A DNA stretch of 34,571 nt from SIG673 sp045658525 (GCA_045658525.1 JAZOVD010000007.1:1-34571), one strand, 5' to 3'. Shown: positions 7,747 to 16,354, counted from the first letter of the stretch. The notes: generated by a model not told the origin, from the sequence alone. Translations and numbers: made by a program.

Positions 7747-7832
7747 GGTTGGGAGCCCCGAGGGAGGGGAGGATCGCAACTCCCCGCCCTTTGGTCGTCC
7801 TTTGGTTACTTTCCCACGATCGGGAAAGTAAC
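7747..7832. repeat. G/C-rich intergenic element with terminal hairpin (family F)
   Basis: This contains a G-rich stretch (GGGAGCCCCGAGGGAGGGGA), then a hairpin at about 7806-7832 in which TTACTTTCCC pairs with GGGAAAGTAA. A/T-rich sequence with a TTAAAGAAA / TTTCTTTAA stem and T runs (7840-7872) follows on the side of the lipoprotein gene and could terminate its transcript. The composition contrasts with the flanks. There is only one copy here, so calling it a repeat is inference. Confidence 0.5.
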
Positions 7833-7875
7833 ATAAAAATCTTAAAGAAAATGTTTCTTTAAAAATTTCTTTTAG

Positions 7876-8448
7876 TTAGTAAGTAGGAATATCAAACCGC
7901 CAACCGTTTTCGGTCATCACCATACTTAATTCATAGTATTTGGTGTTTCCGTCCTTAACGTACGGCGCGCGTATGATCGCGCGGTCATAGCTAAGATCAA
8001 CGATGGTCGCTCCGTTTACGTCAAAGCGTCCGCTAAGCTCGCGCCCTTTATTTGAAACATCGACCTTTAAATTTCCGCCGTCCTCAGAATATCTCGGAGA
8101 GAGCTTCTGTGACTCGCCGTAACCGCTGAAAAGACTGTAAACGATAGCGTCGGTATAATAATCGCTTGAATATACTTCACGTATCGCTTTTTCAAACTCG
8201 GCACGGCTCTTATACGGAGCTTCGCTCGACACTGCCTCATACTGAGGAGTCGTCTTTTCGTCCCAAGGCGTATCGCTTGGAAGTCCCACGCCGTAAACGT
8301 ATTCGTTTATTACAACGGATTTTTCATAAAGCGTCTTGAACGCTTCCATAACTCCCGCTTCGTCGGGCTTACCGCACGCGGTAAATACCGCCGTTACGGT
8401 AAGCATCAGAACCACAAGGAGTGATACGAGACGTTTATTAAACCTCAT
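7876..8448 (-). CDS. Putative lipoprotein of unknown function
   Basis: This 190-residue protein begins with a classic lipoprotein signal: MRFNKRL, a hydrophobic run, and FTAC with the lipidated cysteine at residue 25. The mature part is hydrophilic with no family that I recognise (segments YEKSVVINEYVYGVGLPSDT and ENGWRFDIPTY). The ATG overlaps the gyrA 3' end by 11 bases and its ribosome site (CGGAG) is inside gyrA, so it is probably translated from the gyrBA transcript by coupling. A surface lipoprotein appended to a gyrase gene is unusual. Function unknown. Confidence 0.87.
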   Translation of the reverse strand: MRFNKRLVSLLVVLMLTVTAVFTACGKPDEAGVMEAFKTLYEKSVVINEYVYGVGLPSDTPWDEKTTPQYEAVSSEAPYKSRAEFEKAIREVYSSDYYTDAIVYSLFSGYGESQKLSPRYSEDGGNLKVDVSNKGRELSGRFDVNGATIVDLSYDRAIIRAPYVKDGNTKYYELSMVMTENGWRFDIPTY

Positions 8449-10951
8449 CGTTATTCTCCGTTACCTCGGTCTCGGTCTGCTCAGCGTCAGCCTCGACCTC
8501 GTCCTCCTCCTCGGGCTTACCTACGTTAGCTACCGCGGAGACCGCAGAGCCTTCCGCAACTCTCATTACTATAACTCCGCCCGCGCTTCTCGAATAGAGC
8601 GAAATGTCCTTAACGTGAGTCCTTATCGTTACTCCGTCCTCGGAGATAAGAACTACGTCGTCCTCGTCGGAGACCGTAACGACTGCCGCCAGCAGTCCCG
8701 TCTTTTCGGAAAGTCCGTGTACTATAACACCCTTTCCGCCTCTGTTTACGGTTCTAAAATCGTCGAAGCTGCTTCTCTTACCAAATCCGTTCTCGGTTAT
8801 GGTAAGGAGCGTGCAATCATCACGAACGAGCGCGACTCCCTTAACGTAGTCACCCTCGGCAAGACGTATTCCGCGTACTCCGCGCGCGCCTCTGCCCATT
8901 ACTCTTGCGTCGTTCTCGTCAAAGCGGACGGCGTTACCGTTTCTGGTAGCGATAAGTATCTCATCGCTTCCGCGGGTATGGCGAACATATACAAGCTCGT
9001 CGCCCTCGTCAAGCGAAAGCGCGATCTTTCCGCCCTTGCGCTGATACTCGTACTCGGAAAGTCTGGTACGCTTTACAACACCGTTTTTCGTTACCATAAG
9101 GAGATATTCGTTCTCGCTGTAAGAATCAACGGCTATCATCGCGGTTATCTTCTCGTCGGGAGAAAGCTCGATAAGGTTTACGGCGTTCGTTCCCTTTGCC
9201 GTTCTGCTCGCCTCGGGTATGCGGTACGCTCTCTGAGTGAATACCTTTCCGCGGCTGGTGAACATCATAAGATCGGAGTGGCTGTTTACGGCTATAACGC
9301 TCTCAACGAAGTCCTCCTCCTTGGTCGTTATGCCCTTAATTCCCTTTCCGCCTCTCGCCTGAGCGTTATACGCGTCGGACGACATACGCTTGATATATCC
9401 CGCGTGGGTCATAGTGATGACGCAGGTATGTCTGTCTATAAGATCCTCGTCGTCTATATCGGAAAGGTCGAAGCTGATCTCGGTACGTCTTTCGTCGGAG
9501 AATCTGTTTTTAAGCTCGATAAGATCCTCTTTGATTATCTCCTTTATCTTATCCTCGCTTGAAAGCTTATCGGTTATATCCTCGATAAGCGCGTAGAGCT
9601 TGGCAAGTCTGTCCTCGACCTTACGGCGTTCAAGTCCCGTAAGGCGTCCGAGAGTCATTTCGACTATCGCCTGAGCCTGAGGATCGGTAAGTCCGAACTT
9701 CTCACAGAGATTTACCTTAGCGTCGGATACGGTAGCCGAGCCCTTGATGACCTCTATTACCGCGTCGATGTTATCGGAAGCTATCTTATATCCCTCGAAT
9801 ATGTGCGCTTCCTTTTTCGCTCTTTCAAGCTCGAATTTGAGCTTTCTTACCGTTACCTCCTCCTGATGGGCGATGTAATGGTTGAGCATATCTTTAAGTC
9901 CGAGTATCTTCGGGACGTTATCTACGAGCGCGAGCATATTTGCGGCGAACGTATCTTCAAGGGGAGTATATTTATAAAGCTGGTTGAGAAGCACCTGACC
10001 GTTAGCGTCGCGGCGGTACTCGATAACTATACGGAGTCCGTCCTTACCCGACTCGTCACGTATATCGGTTATTCCCTCGACCTTCTTTTCCTTATGGCAG
10101 TTTACCATGCTTTCCACAAGCGCTACCTTGTTTACCTGATACGGTATCTCGGTAACGATTATGCGGCGGTTCTCCTCGTCAACGGTAGCTCTGGAACGTA
10201 CTCTTATACGTCCCTTACCCGTCTCGTAAGCCTCGGCTATACCGGACGTTCCGCAGATGATAGCACCCGTCGGGAAGTCGGGACCCTTTATAAACTGCAT
10301 AAGGTCCTTTACGGTCGCGTCGGGGTTTGACATAAGATAAATAACGCCGTCAATGACCTCGCCGAGGTTATGTGTGGGGATATTTGTCGCCATACCGACC
10401 GCTATTCCGATAGAACCGTTTACGAGCAGGTTCGGGAAGCGTGACGGAAGAACTATTGGTTCTTTTAACTTATTATCGAAGTTTGGTGCAAAATCAACGA
10501 CGTCCTTTTCAATATCGGTGAGCATCGAGTCGGAAAGACGGCTCATTCTCGCCTCGGTATAACGGTAAGCAGCCGCGCCGTCTCCGTCGATGTTACCGAA
10601 GTTTCCGTGACCCTCTATAAGAGGATAACGGAGCGAGAAGCTCTGTGCCATACGGACCATCGTATCATAAACTGCCGTATCTCCGTGGGGATGGTAACGT
10701 CCGAGAACGTTACCGACGGTCGTTGCCGACTTGCGGAACGGCTTATCGTAAGTAAGATGATCCTCGTACATAGCGTAAAGGATACGTCTGTGAACGGGTT
10801 TAAGTCCGTCGCGAACGTCGGGGAGCGCGCGGGACATTATAACGCTCATCGCGTAATTTATAAACGAGGTCTTGACCTCTTTTTCCATCTGTACGGGAAC
10901 TATTTTTTGGTCCTTGAATTCTATATCGTCTTTGTTTTTATCTTTATCCAT
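8438..10951 (-). CDS. gyrA: DNA gyrase subunit A
   Basis: GyrA is the breakage-reunion subunit of the A2B2 gyrase that introduces negative supercoils. From the ATG at 10951 it is 837 residues. An upstream TTG at 10993 is open but lies within repeat R1, while GAAAGGATC sits correctly before 10951, so I use 10951. The catalytic tyrosine is Y131 (AAAYRYTEAR). The quinolone region reads HPHGDTAVYD, with Thr at the position of E. coli Ser83 (T92) and Asp at that of Asp87 (D96). The C-terminal beta-pinwheel repeats include a GyrA-box-like QARGGKG and related GGKG motifs. It lies downstream of gyrB with 421 bases between that hold many DnaA boxes. Confidence 0.97.
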   Translation of the reverse strand: MDKDKNKDDIEFKDQKIVPVQMEKEVKTSFINYAMSVIMSRALPDVRDGLKPVHRRILYAMYEDHLTYDKPFRKSATTVGNVLGRYHPHGDTAVYDTMVRMAQSFSLRYPLIEGHGNFGNIDGDGAAAYRYTEARMSRLSDSMLTDIEKDVVDFAPNFDNKLKEPIVLPSRFPNLLVNGSIGIAVGMATNIPTHNLGEVIDGVIYLMSNPDATVKDLMQFIKGPDFPTGAIICGTSGIAEAYETGKGRIRVRSRATVDEENRRIIVTEIPYQVNKVALVESMVNCHKEKKVEGITDIRDESGKDGLRIVIEYRRDANGQVLLNQLYKYTPLEDTFAANMLALVDNVPKILGLKDMLNHYIAHQEEVTVRKLKFELERAKKEAHIFEGYKIASDNIDAVIEVIKGSATVSDAKVNLCEKFGLTDPQAQAIVEMTLGRLTGLERRKVEDRLAKLYALIEDITDKLSSEDKIKEIIKEDLIELKNRFSDERRTEISFDLSDIDDEDLIDRHTCVITMTHAGYIKRMSSDAYNAQARGGKGIKGITTKEEDFVESVIAVNSHSDLMMFTSRGKVFTQRAYRIPEASRTAKGTNAVNLIELSPDEKITAMIAVDSYSENEYLLMVTKNGVVKRTRLSEYEYQRKGGKIALSLDEGDELVYVRHTRGSDEILIATRNGNAVRFDENDARVMGRGARGVRGIRLAEGDYVKGVALVRDDCTLLTITENGFGKRSSFDDFRTVNRGGKGVIVHGLSEKTGLLAAVVTVSDEDDVVLISEDGVTIRTHVKDISLYSRSAGGVIVMRVAEGSAVSAVANVGKPEEEDEVEADAEQTETEVTENNDEV

Positions 10952-10967
10952 TTTGCCGATCCTTTCT

Positions 10968-11050
10968 CCTACTTTTTTGAAAAAAGTAGGCAAAAAACTT
11001 TTCTAAAAAGCACCCGTGTTACGAGAGTGTTTTAGAAAATCGTTTTCTTT
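10968..11050 (+). repeat. R1 hairpin repeat, copy 5 (degenerate)
   Basis: The palindromic arm CCTACTTTTTTGAAAAAAGT(AGG) at 10968-10990 is followed by CAAAAAACTTTTCTAAAAAG and an imperfect central stem (CTAAAAAGCACCC with GAGTGTTTTAG). The second small palindrome is not clear. It lies 16 bases upstream of the gyrA start, in its leader. Confidence 0.7.
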
Positions 11051-11056
11051 TTTTAC

Positions 11057-11371
11057 TGTGGATAAACCTCTGTGGAAAAACGTCGAAATAAAAAGTTTTC
11101 CCACCGTTATTCACATGACAAAAGTTGCTTTGGGGATTAAATACACAAGTTTTCCACATATCTGTATGTCTATTATGCGCTCTCGGTGTGTAAAACCCGA
11201 ACTTCCTTGTGTTTCAAGGGGTTATCTGTAATTTTTATGTCGTTTTTACACCCTGCAACGTAGCAAAATTACCGAACATAGAGCAATTTTCAAGAAGTTC
11301 TCCACAAAGTTTTCCACACCCTGTGGAAAACATATCAACAAGTGGAGTTGTTTTTGAAATTTTGTGGACTT
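11057..11371. promoter_or_regulatory. Cluster of DnaA boxes between gyrB and gyrA
   Basis: Within about 315 bases I read one perfect DnaA box (TGTGGATAA, 11057-11065) and several near-consensus 9-mers: TGTGGAAAA 11071-11079, TTATTCACA 11107-11115, TTTTCCACA 11150-11158, TGTGTAAAA 11187-11195, TTCTCCACA 11298-11306, TTTTCCACA 11310-11318 and TGTGGAAAA 11322-11330. They occur in both orientations. No DnaA-trio or A/T-only tract is visible, which argues against this being the unwinding site. It may titrate DnaA, belong to a split origin, or control gyrA. There is no gene in this gap. Confidence 0.75.
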
Positions 11372-11372
11372 A

Positions 11373-13283
11373 TCAAACGTCGAGATTTGAAACGTATTTC
11401 GCGTTTGCCTCGATGAAATCACGGCGAGGCTCGACCTTATCTCCCATAAGGAGCGAGAACACCTCGTCACAGAGCATCGCGTCCTCCATAGTAACGAGCT
11501 TTAACGTTCTCTTTGTGGGGTCCATAGTCGTATCCCAAAGCTGAGACGGGTCCATCTCACCAAGACCTTTATAGCGTTCGGCTTCGACTCTGTCGCCGCC
11601 AAGCTCCGCTATATACGCGTCTCTCTCCTCGTCGGAGAACGCGTATCTTTCGGTCTTACCCTTAAATACCTTGTAAAGAGGCGGCATTGCCAGATAGACG
11701 TGTCCTTCCTCTATAAGCTTTCTCATGTGACGGAAGAAGAACGTCAGAAGAAGTATCTGAATATGCGATCCGTCAACGTCCGCGTCCGCCATTATTATTA
11801 TCTTGCCGTAACGAAGTCTCGACATATCGAACTCGTCACCGATACCGCAGCCTATCGACTGGATTATAGGAAGAAGCGACTGGTTTCCGTAAACCTTGTC
11901 CGCGCGACTCTTTTCGACGTTGAGGACCTTTCCGCGCAGGGGGAGTATCGCCTGATAACGGGAGTCGCGTCCGTCCTTTGCTGATCCTCCCGCGGAGTTA
12001 CCCTCAACAAGATAAAGCTCAGTAAACTCAACGCGCTTTTCCTGACAGTCCCAGAGCTTTCCGGGAAGCGACGCGCTTTCAAACGGACTCTTTCTTCTCG
12101 CCGCTTCTCTCGCCTTTCTCGCGGCTTCTCTCGCTCTTGACGCGGCAAGCGTCTTATCAAGTATCGCGCGAGCAACGGAGGGGTTTTCCTCAAAGTACTC
12201 GGAGAGCTTTGTGCTGACGAGGTTATCGACCATAGTTCTCATCTCGGAGTTACCGAGCTTGGACTTTGTCTGTCCCTCGAACTGAGCGTCCTGAAGCTTT
12301 ACCGAAACTACAACGCAAAGTCCCTCTCTCGTGTCCTCGCCCGTGAGGTTCTTTTCGCTGTCCTTTATAAGTCCGTACTTTCTTCCGTAATCGTTTATTA
12401 CTCTCGTAAGAGCGGCTTTAAAGCCCGTTTCGTGCATACCGCCCTCGATAGTGTTTATGTTATTTGCGAATGTCATCATCGTCTCCGCGTAGGTGTCGTT
12501 ATACTGCATAGCGACCTCGGCGGAGCTGACTCCGTTCTGAGACTTCATATAAATAACGTCCTGATGTACCAGCTCGCAATGCTTGATGCTGTTGAGGTGC
12601 GTAACGAAGCTGGTTATACCGCCCTCGTAGTGAAGAACGTTCTCGACCAACTCCTCGCCTCTCTCGTCGCGGAATATTATCTTTACTCCCGCGTTCAGGA
12701 ACGCCTGCTCTCTCATTCTGTTGAGAAGTATATCGTAATCGAAATTAAGTTCCTCAAAAATGGTCGCATCGGGCATAAATCTTACGAAAAGACCCGTTTT
12801 ATCGGTATCTCCGAGGCAGGTATAGGGTTTTACGACGTGTCCGCGCTCAAAGCTCTGCGTATATACCTTACCGTCACGGCTGTCCTCGTAGTAGAGCCAC
12901 TCGGAGAGCGCGTTAACTACCGACGCTCCAACTCCGTGAAGTCCTCCCGAAATGACGTAACCGCCACCGCCGAATTTTCCACCCGCGTGGAGAACGGTAA
13001 ATACAACCTCGGGGGTAGGCTTTCCCGTTTTGTGAATACTTGGGGGAATTCCGCGTCCGTTGTCTCTTACTGATACGCTTCCGTCTTTATGGAGCGTTAC
13101 CAATATATCCGTACAGAATCCCGCGACCGCCTCGTCGATGGAGTTATCAACTATCTCGTAAACGAGGTGATGCAGACCGCGTATAGAGGTCGAGCCTATA
13201 TACATTCCCGGGCGTTTTCTGACTGCTTCCAGACCTTCGAGAACTTGTATCTGGCTTTCGTCATACTGCTGTTTTTCTTCCAT
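11373..13283 (-). CDS. gyrB: DNA gyrase subunit B
   Basis: GyrB is the ATPase subunit of gyrase. The 636-residue length is normal for Firmicutes. The GHKL ATPase domain shows EIVDNSIDEA (about 43-52), DNGRGIP (74-80) and GGLHGVGASVVNALS (113-127). The transducer carries QTKSKLG (338-344). The TOPRIM domain has EGNSAGGSAKDGRD (427-440) and DADVDGSH (500-507), and the C terminus has the ERYKGLGEMDPSQLWDTTMD block. AAAGGT precedes the ATG. A TATAAT-like sequence lies only about 20 bases upstream of the start, so the promoter is uncertain. The gene follows dnaN, recF and remB. Confidence 0.98.
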   Translation of the reverse strand: MEEKQQYDESQIQVLEGLEAVRKRPGMYIGSTSIRGLHHLVYEIVDNSIDEAVAGFCTDILVTLHKDGSVSVRDNGRGIPPSIHKTGKPTPEVVFTVLHAGGKFGGGGYVISGGLHGVGASVVNALSEWLYYEDSRDGKVYTQSFERGHVVKPYTCLGDTDKTGLFVRFMPDATIFEELNFDYDILLNRMREQAFLNAGVKIIFRDERGEELVENVLHYEGGITSFVTHLNSIKHCELVHQDVIYMKSQNGVSSAEVAMQYNDTYAETMMTFANNINTIEGGMHETGFKAALTRVINDYGRKYGLIKDSEKNLTGEDTREGLCVVVSVKLQDAQFEGQTKSKLGNSEMRTMVDNLVSTKLSEYFEENPSVARAILDKTLAASRAREAARKAREAARRKSPFESASLPGKLWDCQEKRVEFTELYLVEGNSAGGSAKDGRDSRYQAILPLRGKVLNVEKSRADKVYGNQSLLPIIQSIGCGIGDEFDMSRLRYGKIIIMADADVDGSHIQILLLTFFFRHMRKLIEEGHVYLAMPPLYKVFKGKTERYAFSDEERDAYIAELGGDRVEAERYKGLGEMDPSQLWDTTMDPTKRTLKLVTMEDAMLCDEVFSLLMGDKVEPRRDFIEANAKYVSNLDV

Positions 13284-13371
13284 TTTTGTACCTTTCCTTT
13301 CGAATTATAGGAATATGTTTTTTAATTATCTGATTTAATTTTTTATTTCTTATTTTCATTATCCTTTTAAC

Positions 13372-13501
13372 TTCATTTCTTTTTCCTTCTTTGTAAAGAA
13401 AGAAAAAGAAACGAAGCAAAGAAAAAGAAAGAAATTTACAGTCGAGCTCTTGTTGCCACCTTGGACAGTTTTTCACTTCCGAGGGGTTCACATAGAGATA
13501 T
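13372..13501 (+). repeat. R2 repeat, copy 2
   Basis: This copy is nearly collinear with the one at 2443-2570: opening hairpin TTCATTTCTTTTTCCTTC / AAAGAAAAAGAAACGAA, purine run, GCCACCTTGGACAGTTTTTC and CTTCCGAGGGGTTCACATAG. Even the A/T-rich flank before it (TTTAATTTTTTATTTCTTAT) resembles that of copy 1. With R1 copy 6 it fills the 345-base gap between remB and gyrB; I see no gene. Confidence 0.85.
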
Positions 13502-13550
13502 GGTTTGATGTAAATTTGGCACACTCAAAGCATTTATGAGGGTATTTATT

Positions 13551-13651
13551 CTTCTTTTGCGAAGCAAATTAACAAACTATTTTTCTCACACGCTCATAAC
13601 AAGTGGGCGTGTGAGAAAAGTTCTTTGCCTACTTTCTTTCAAGAAAGTAGG
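13551..13651 (-). repeat. R1 hairpin repeat, copy 6 (reverse orientation, overlaps remB)
   Basis: This has CTTTTGCGAAGCAAA, the central stem TTTTCTCACACGC / GCGTGTGAGAAAA, the linker, and the palindromic arm 13628-13651 (CCTACTTTCTTTCAAGAAAG...). The arm encodes the last residues and the stop codon of remB. Confidence 0.88.
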
Positions 13652-13895
13652 ATAAATCCCCTTCCGTCCTTGCTTTGAGCACCTTGGCGGAGTATTGGGA
13701 GAAATAGACGTCACCAGAAACTGTTACGAGAAACGATTTCGGAAGCTCTCCGCCCGATCCGTGTACCCGTCCTTCCCTCTCGTGCTTAACGAGAAACGCC
13801 TTAGTTACCTTAGTCGAGGACGCGCTGTCTATATCGAATATCCCGACTATATCTTTTATCTTTAAGGTCTTTTCAGGACCTATATTTATAAACAT
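13629..13895 (-). CDS. remB: RemB-like (DUF370/YaaB) DNA-binding regulator
   Basis: This small 88-residue protein of the DUF370 family lies between recF and gyrB, exactly where B. subtilis carries remB (yaaB). RemA/RemB proteins activate biofilm matrix genes. Matching features are the opening MFINIGPEKTLKIKDIVGIF with the conserved DIVGIFD, then PKSFLVTVSGDVYFSQYSA in place of the B. subtilis PKSIVVTVQNIYYSP segment. AAGGTAAGG precedes the ATG, and the gap to recF is 24 bases. The final residues YFLERK and the TAG stop are encoded by the palindromic arm of repeat R1 copy 6, so the original C terminus has probably been replaced. The regulatory role here is inferred. Confidence 0.87.
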   Translation of the reverse strand: MFINIGPEKTLKIKDIVGIFDIDSASSTKVTKAFLVKHEREGRVHGSGGELPKSFLVTVSGDVYFSQYSAKVLKARTEGDLSYFLERK

Positions 13896-13919
13896 TGAGT
13901 TTTACCTTACCTTTCGGAT

Positions 13920-14978
13920 TCAGACCGTCACGCTTCCCGAGCTTACTCCGAAAATGTGTCCTTTCGGTATATCCTCACAGCAGGTTATTATCACCTGCCT
14001 GTTATCGAGTCCGGACAGAACGTAATCCTTTCTGCTCCTGTCAAGCTCGCTCAGTATATCGTCAAACAGGAATACGGGATATTCTCCCGTTATCTCACGC
14101 GAGATCTCGCCCTCCGACAGTTTCATCGAAAGAGCTATGCTCCTTTGCTGACCCTGTGAAGCGAAGCTCCTTGAATCCTTACCGTTAAGAGTAATCGTTA
14201 TATCGTCCTTATGCGGGCCGTAAAGCGTCACGCCTGCGCGAAACTCCTTATCCGTATTAAGTGTCAGACAGTCAAGATACTCCTTTTCATCGCGCCTACC
14301 CGCGTAAATAAGCTCTGCTTTCTCTTTTCCGCACGTCATATCGGATATTATGTCTCCAACGTACTCGGAGAGCTTTAAAACGTACTTTTCGCGGTAAGCG
14401 GATATAAGAGCCGCTTCCTTTGCGAGCTGCTCGGAAAGAACTCTGAACATATCCTCTGAAAAATAACCGTTCTCTCTGTCCTTTATGCAGGCGTTCCTCT
14501 GCATAAGTATCTTCTGATATTTTGAAAGAGACGACATATATACCGGATATAACTGAGATATTGCTACGTCAAGAAACGTCCTTCTTTCGCTCGGACCGTC
14601 CTTAACTATCGACAGATGCTCGGGACTGAAAAGCACCGCTCGGAAAGAACCTATAAACTCGCTCATTCGGTTTATCTTTATTCCCTCTTTGAAGCAAGCC
14701 TTTCTTTCGGTCTGGGAAAATATTATCTTATGTTCTCTTTCTCTTACGCTATCTGTAAAATTAAGCGTTATGGAAGAATTATCCTCGCCGAACCTTATAA
14801 GCTCCCTATCCTTTGCCGCCCGAAAGCTTTTTCCGCAAGCAAAGTAGTATATGCCTTCAAGAAGATTTGTTTTTCCCTGAGCGTTGTCGCCGTAGAAAAC
14901 GTTTACTCCTTTTACAGGCTCTATCTCAGCCGTCTCTATATTTCTGTAATTTTTGTAGATTATCTTTGTGCAGTACAT
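13920..14978 (-). CDS. recF: DNA replication and repair protein RecF
   Basis: RecF is an SMC-like ATPase that loads RecA at gaps. The 352-residue protein has Walker A GDNAQGKTN at 30-38, the ABC signature region FASQGQQRSIALSMKLSE, and Walker B PVFLFDDILSELD with the D-loop aspartate. Its ATG is 43 bases after the dnaN stop codon. No strong ribosome site is visible upstream (nearest GGTAA), which suggests weak expression. The small S4-domain gene often found between dnaN and recF in Firmicutes (yaaA/rlbA) is absent. Confidence 0.97.
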   Translation of the reverse strand: MYCTKIIYKNYRNIETAEIEPVKGVNVFYGDNAQGKTNLLEGIYYFACGKSFRAAKDRELIRFGEDNSSITLNFTDSVREREHKIIFSQTERKACFKEGIKINRMSEFIGSFRAVLFSPEHLSIVKDGPSERRTFLDVAISQLYPVYMSSLSKYQKILMQRNACIKDRENGYFSEDMFRVLSEQLAKEAALISAYREKYVLKLSEYVGDIISDMTCGKEKAELIYAGRRDEKEYLDCLTLNTDKEFRAGVTLYGPHKDDITITLNGKDSRSFASQGQQRSIALSMKLSEGEISREITGEYPVFLFDDILSELDRSRKDYVLSGLDNRQVIITCCEDIPKGHIFGVSSGSVTV

Positions 14979-15021
14979 TTATATTACCATAGGAGCTGTC
15001 CTTTATTTTGGACCTTTAATA

Positions 15022-16164
15022 TCAGTCCTTCATTCTTATGGGAAGAACGAGATAAAGGAACTTGTCCTCAGTATAACTATCGCTCGGCTTTATCACCATA
15101 CAGGAAAGAGGAGTGTTCATCTCGCAAAGAACTCTTTCCGTTCCGCAGGCACGGAGCGCTTCAAGCAGATAACGGCAGTTAAAGCCTATCTCTATATCGC
15201 TCTCAACTCCCCCAACGGGTATCTCGTCGTAAACCCTTCCGTTTGCCGATACCGACGATATTTTAAGTATATTTTCATTGAACGTGCATTTTACGTAGCT
15301 CTTGGTCTGACCCAGAGTTCTGTCCTCGGAAACAAGGAACGCTCTTTCAAGACTGCGGATAAACTTTTCAGTCTCCACTGCCGCGTGTATCTTGCTCGAT
15401 GAGGGTATGAACTTGTTATAGTCAAGATAGTCTCCGTCTATTATGCGTGAGAAGAACAGAAGATCTCCTACCTCAAATACGGCGTTACGTCTCGTGACTG
15501 TTACTGTAACCGTATCATCGTCGTCCTTAAAGAGTTTAAGAAGCTCGTTCAAGGTCTTTCCCGGAAGTATAAAGCTGCTCTCGGGAGACTCCTCGGTTAC
15601 GGAATTTATCTCGCATCTCTGTTCTCTTATAGCAAGTCTGTTTCCGTCGCACGCGACTACCTTTACGCTGTTTCCCGAAAAGCTGAAAAACGCTCCGTTA
15701 AGAACAGCTCTCGTCTCATTCTGCGCGACAGCAAACGAAGTCTTAGTTATCATAGAACGAAGAACACCCTGCTCTACCGTAAACTTTATGTTGCTCTTGA
15801 ACTCAGGCATAGTGGGGAAGTCAGAGCCTTCCATCGCGCTAAGCTCAAATTCGGAACGTCCCGAGCTTATCTTTACCATAAGCTTGTTATCGACAGAAAG
15901 TTTAAGCTCACCCTCGGGCATAGTCTTTACTATCTGAGAAAGACGTCCTCCATTTATAATGTAGCTTCCCGGCTCCTCTACCTTTGCGGGGATCTTTGTT
16001 TTGAAACCCTTTTCGAGGTCAAAGGATATGAGCGTACACGCGTCGTCTCCGTTGGTGGTTATAAGAATACCCTCGACGGCAGCTATCGTGTTTTTGTTGG
16101 ATACCGCACCCATCAAAGGAGCGATAGCATCTGAAAGCACACTCTTTTCAAATACAACCTTCAT
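15022..16164 (-). CDS. dnaN: DNA polymerase III beta subunit (sliding clamp)
   Basis: The beta clamp forms a ring dimer that tethers DNA polymerase III. The 380-residue protein shows the three-domain beta-clamp layout, with MKVVFEKSVLSDAIAPLMGAV at the start, the FELSAMEGSDFP segment, FAVAQNETRAVLNG at the start of domain 2, DGNRLAIRE, and the C-terminal YLVLPIRM in the partner-binding pocket region. AAAGGATAA precedes the ATG. It lies downstream of dnaA with the origin between them. Confidence 0.98.
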   Translation of the reverse strand: MKVVFEKSVLSDAIAPLMGAVSNKNTIAAVEGILITTNGDDACTLISFDLEKGFKTKIPAKVEEPGSYIINGGRLSQIVKTMPEGELKLSVDNKLMVKISSGRSEFELSAMEGSDFPTMPEFKSNIKFTVEQGVLRSMITKTSFAVAQNETRAVLNGAFFSFSGNSVKVVACDGNRLAIREQRCEINSVTEESPESSFILPGKTLNELLKLFKDDDDTVTVTVTRRNAVFEVGDLLFFSRIIDGDYLDYNKFIPSSSKIHAAVETEKFIRSLERAFLVSEDRTLGQTKSYVKCTFNENILKISSVSANGRVYDEIPVGGVESDIEIGFNCRYLLEALRACGTERVLCEMNTPLSCMVIKPSDSYTEDKFLYLVLPIRMKD

Positions 16165-16220
16165 TTTGTTATCCTTTCACATTTCATTCCTAAGGGGAGA
16201 TCTTGCTATTTTCTTTTTCC

Positions 16221-16325
16221 GCTTTCTGGAAGAAAGCTTGGCAAAGACTTCTCTAAAACCTACTCTTGTACCAATGAGTAGGTTTTAGAGAAAAGTTTTT
16301 TGCTACTTTTTTTCAAAAAAGTAGA
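16221..16325. repeat. R1 hairpin repeat, copy 7, beside the origin
   Basis: This copy has an arm at each end (GCTTTCTGGAAGAAAGC at 16221-16237; GCTACTTTTTTTC... at 16302-16324) and a perfect 17-bp central stem 16249-16265 / 16276-16292 (TTCTCTAAAACCTACTC). It lies between dnaN and the A/T-rich stretch of oriC. Confidence 0.85.
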
Positions 16326-16354
16326 GAAAGAAACCGTACAGGATTTTCCTTTGG

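Noticed and set aside
7548..7875. LexA operator for recA
   Set aside because: I searched by eye for GAAC-N4-GTTC and close variants in the gap before recA and found none. A motif scan with a lineage-specific matrix would be needed to settle this.
8336..9562. Open frame of 408 codons on the + strand
   Set aside because: It lies entirely antisense to gyrA and the lipoprotein gene, has no ribosome site, and its protein shows no family features. It is a by-product of the codon use of gyrA.
10952..10993. Upstream TTG start adding 14 residues to GyrA
   Set aside because: The extra codons lie in the arm of R1 copy 5, and the ribosome site GAAAGGATC is placed for the ATG at 10951.
13201..13215. Noc-binding site (TTCCCGGG core) in gyrB
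   Set aside because: Only the central TTCCCGGG matches; the flanks do not fit ATTTCCCGGGAAAT, and the sequence is within conserved gyrB codons.
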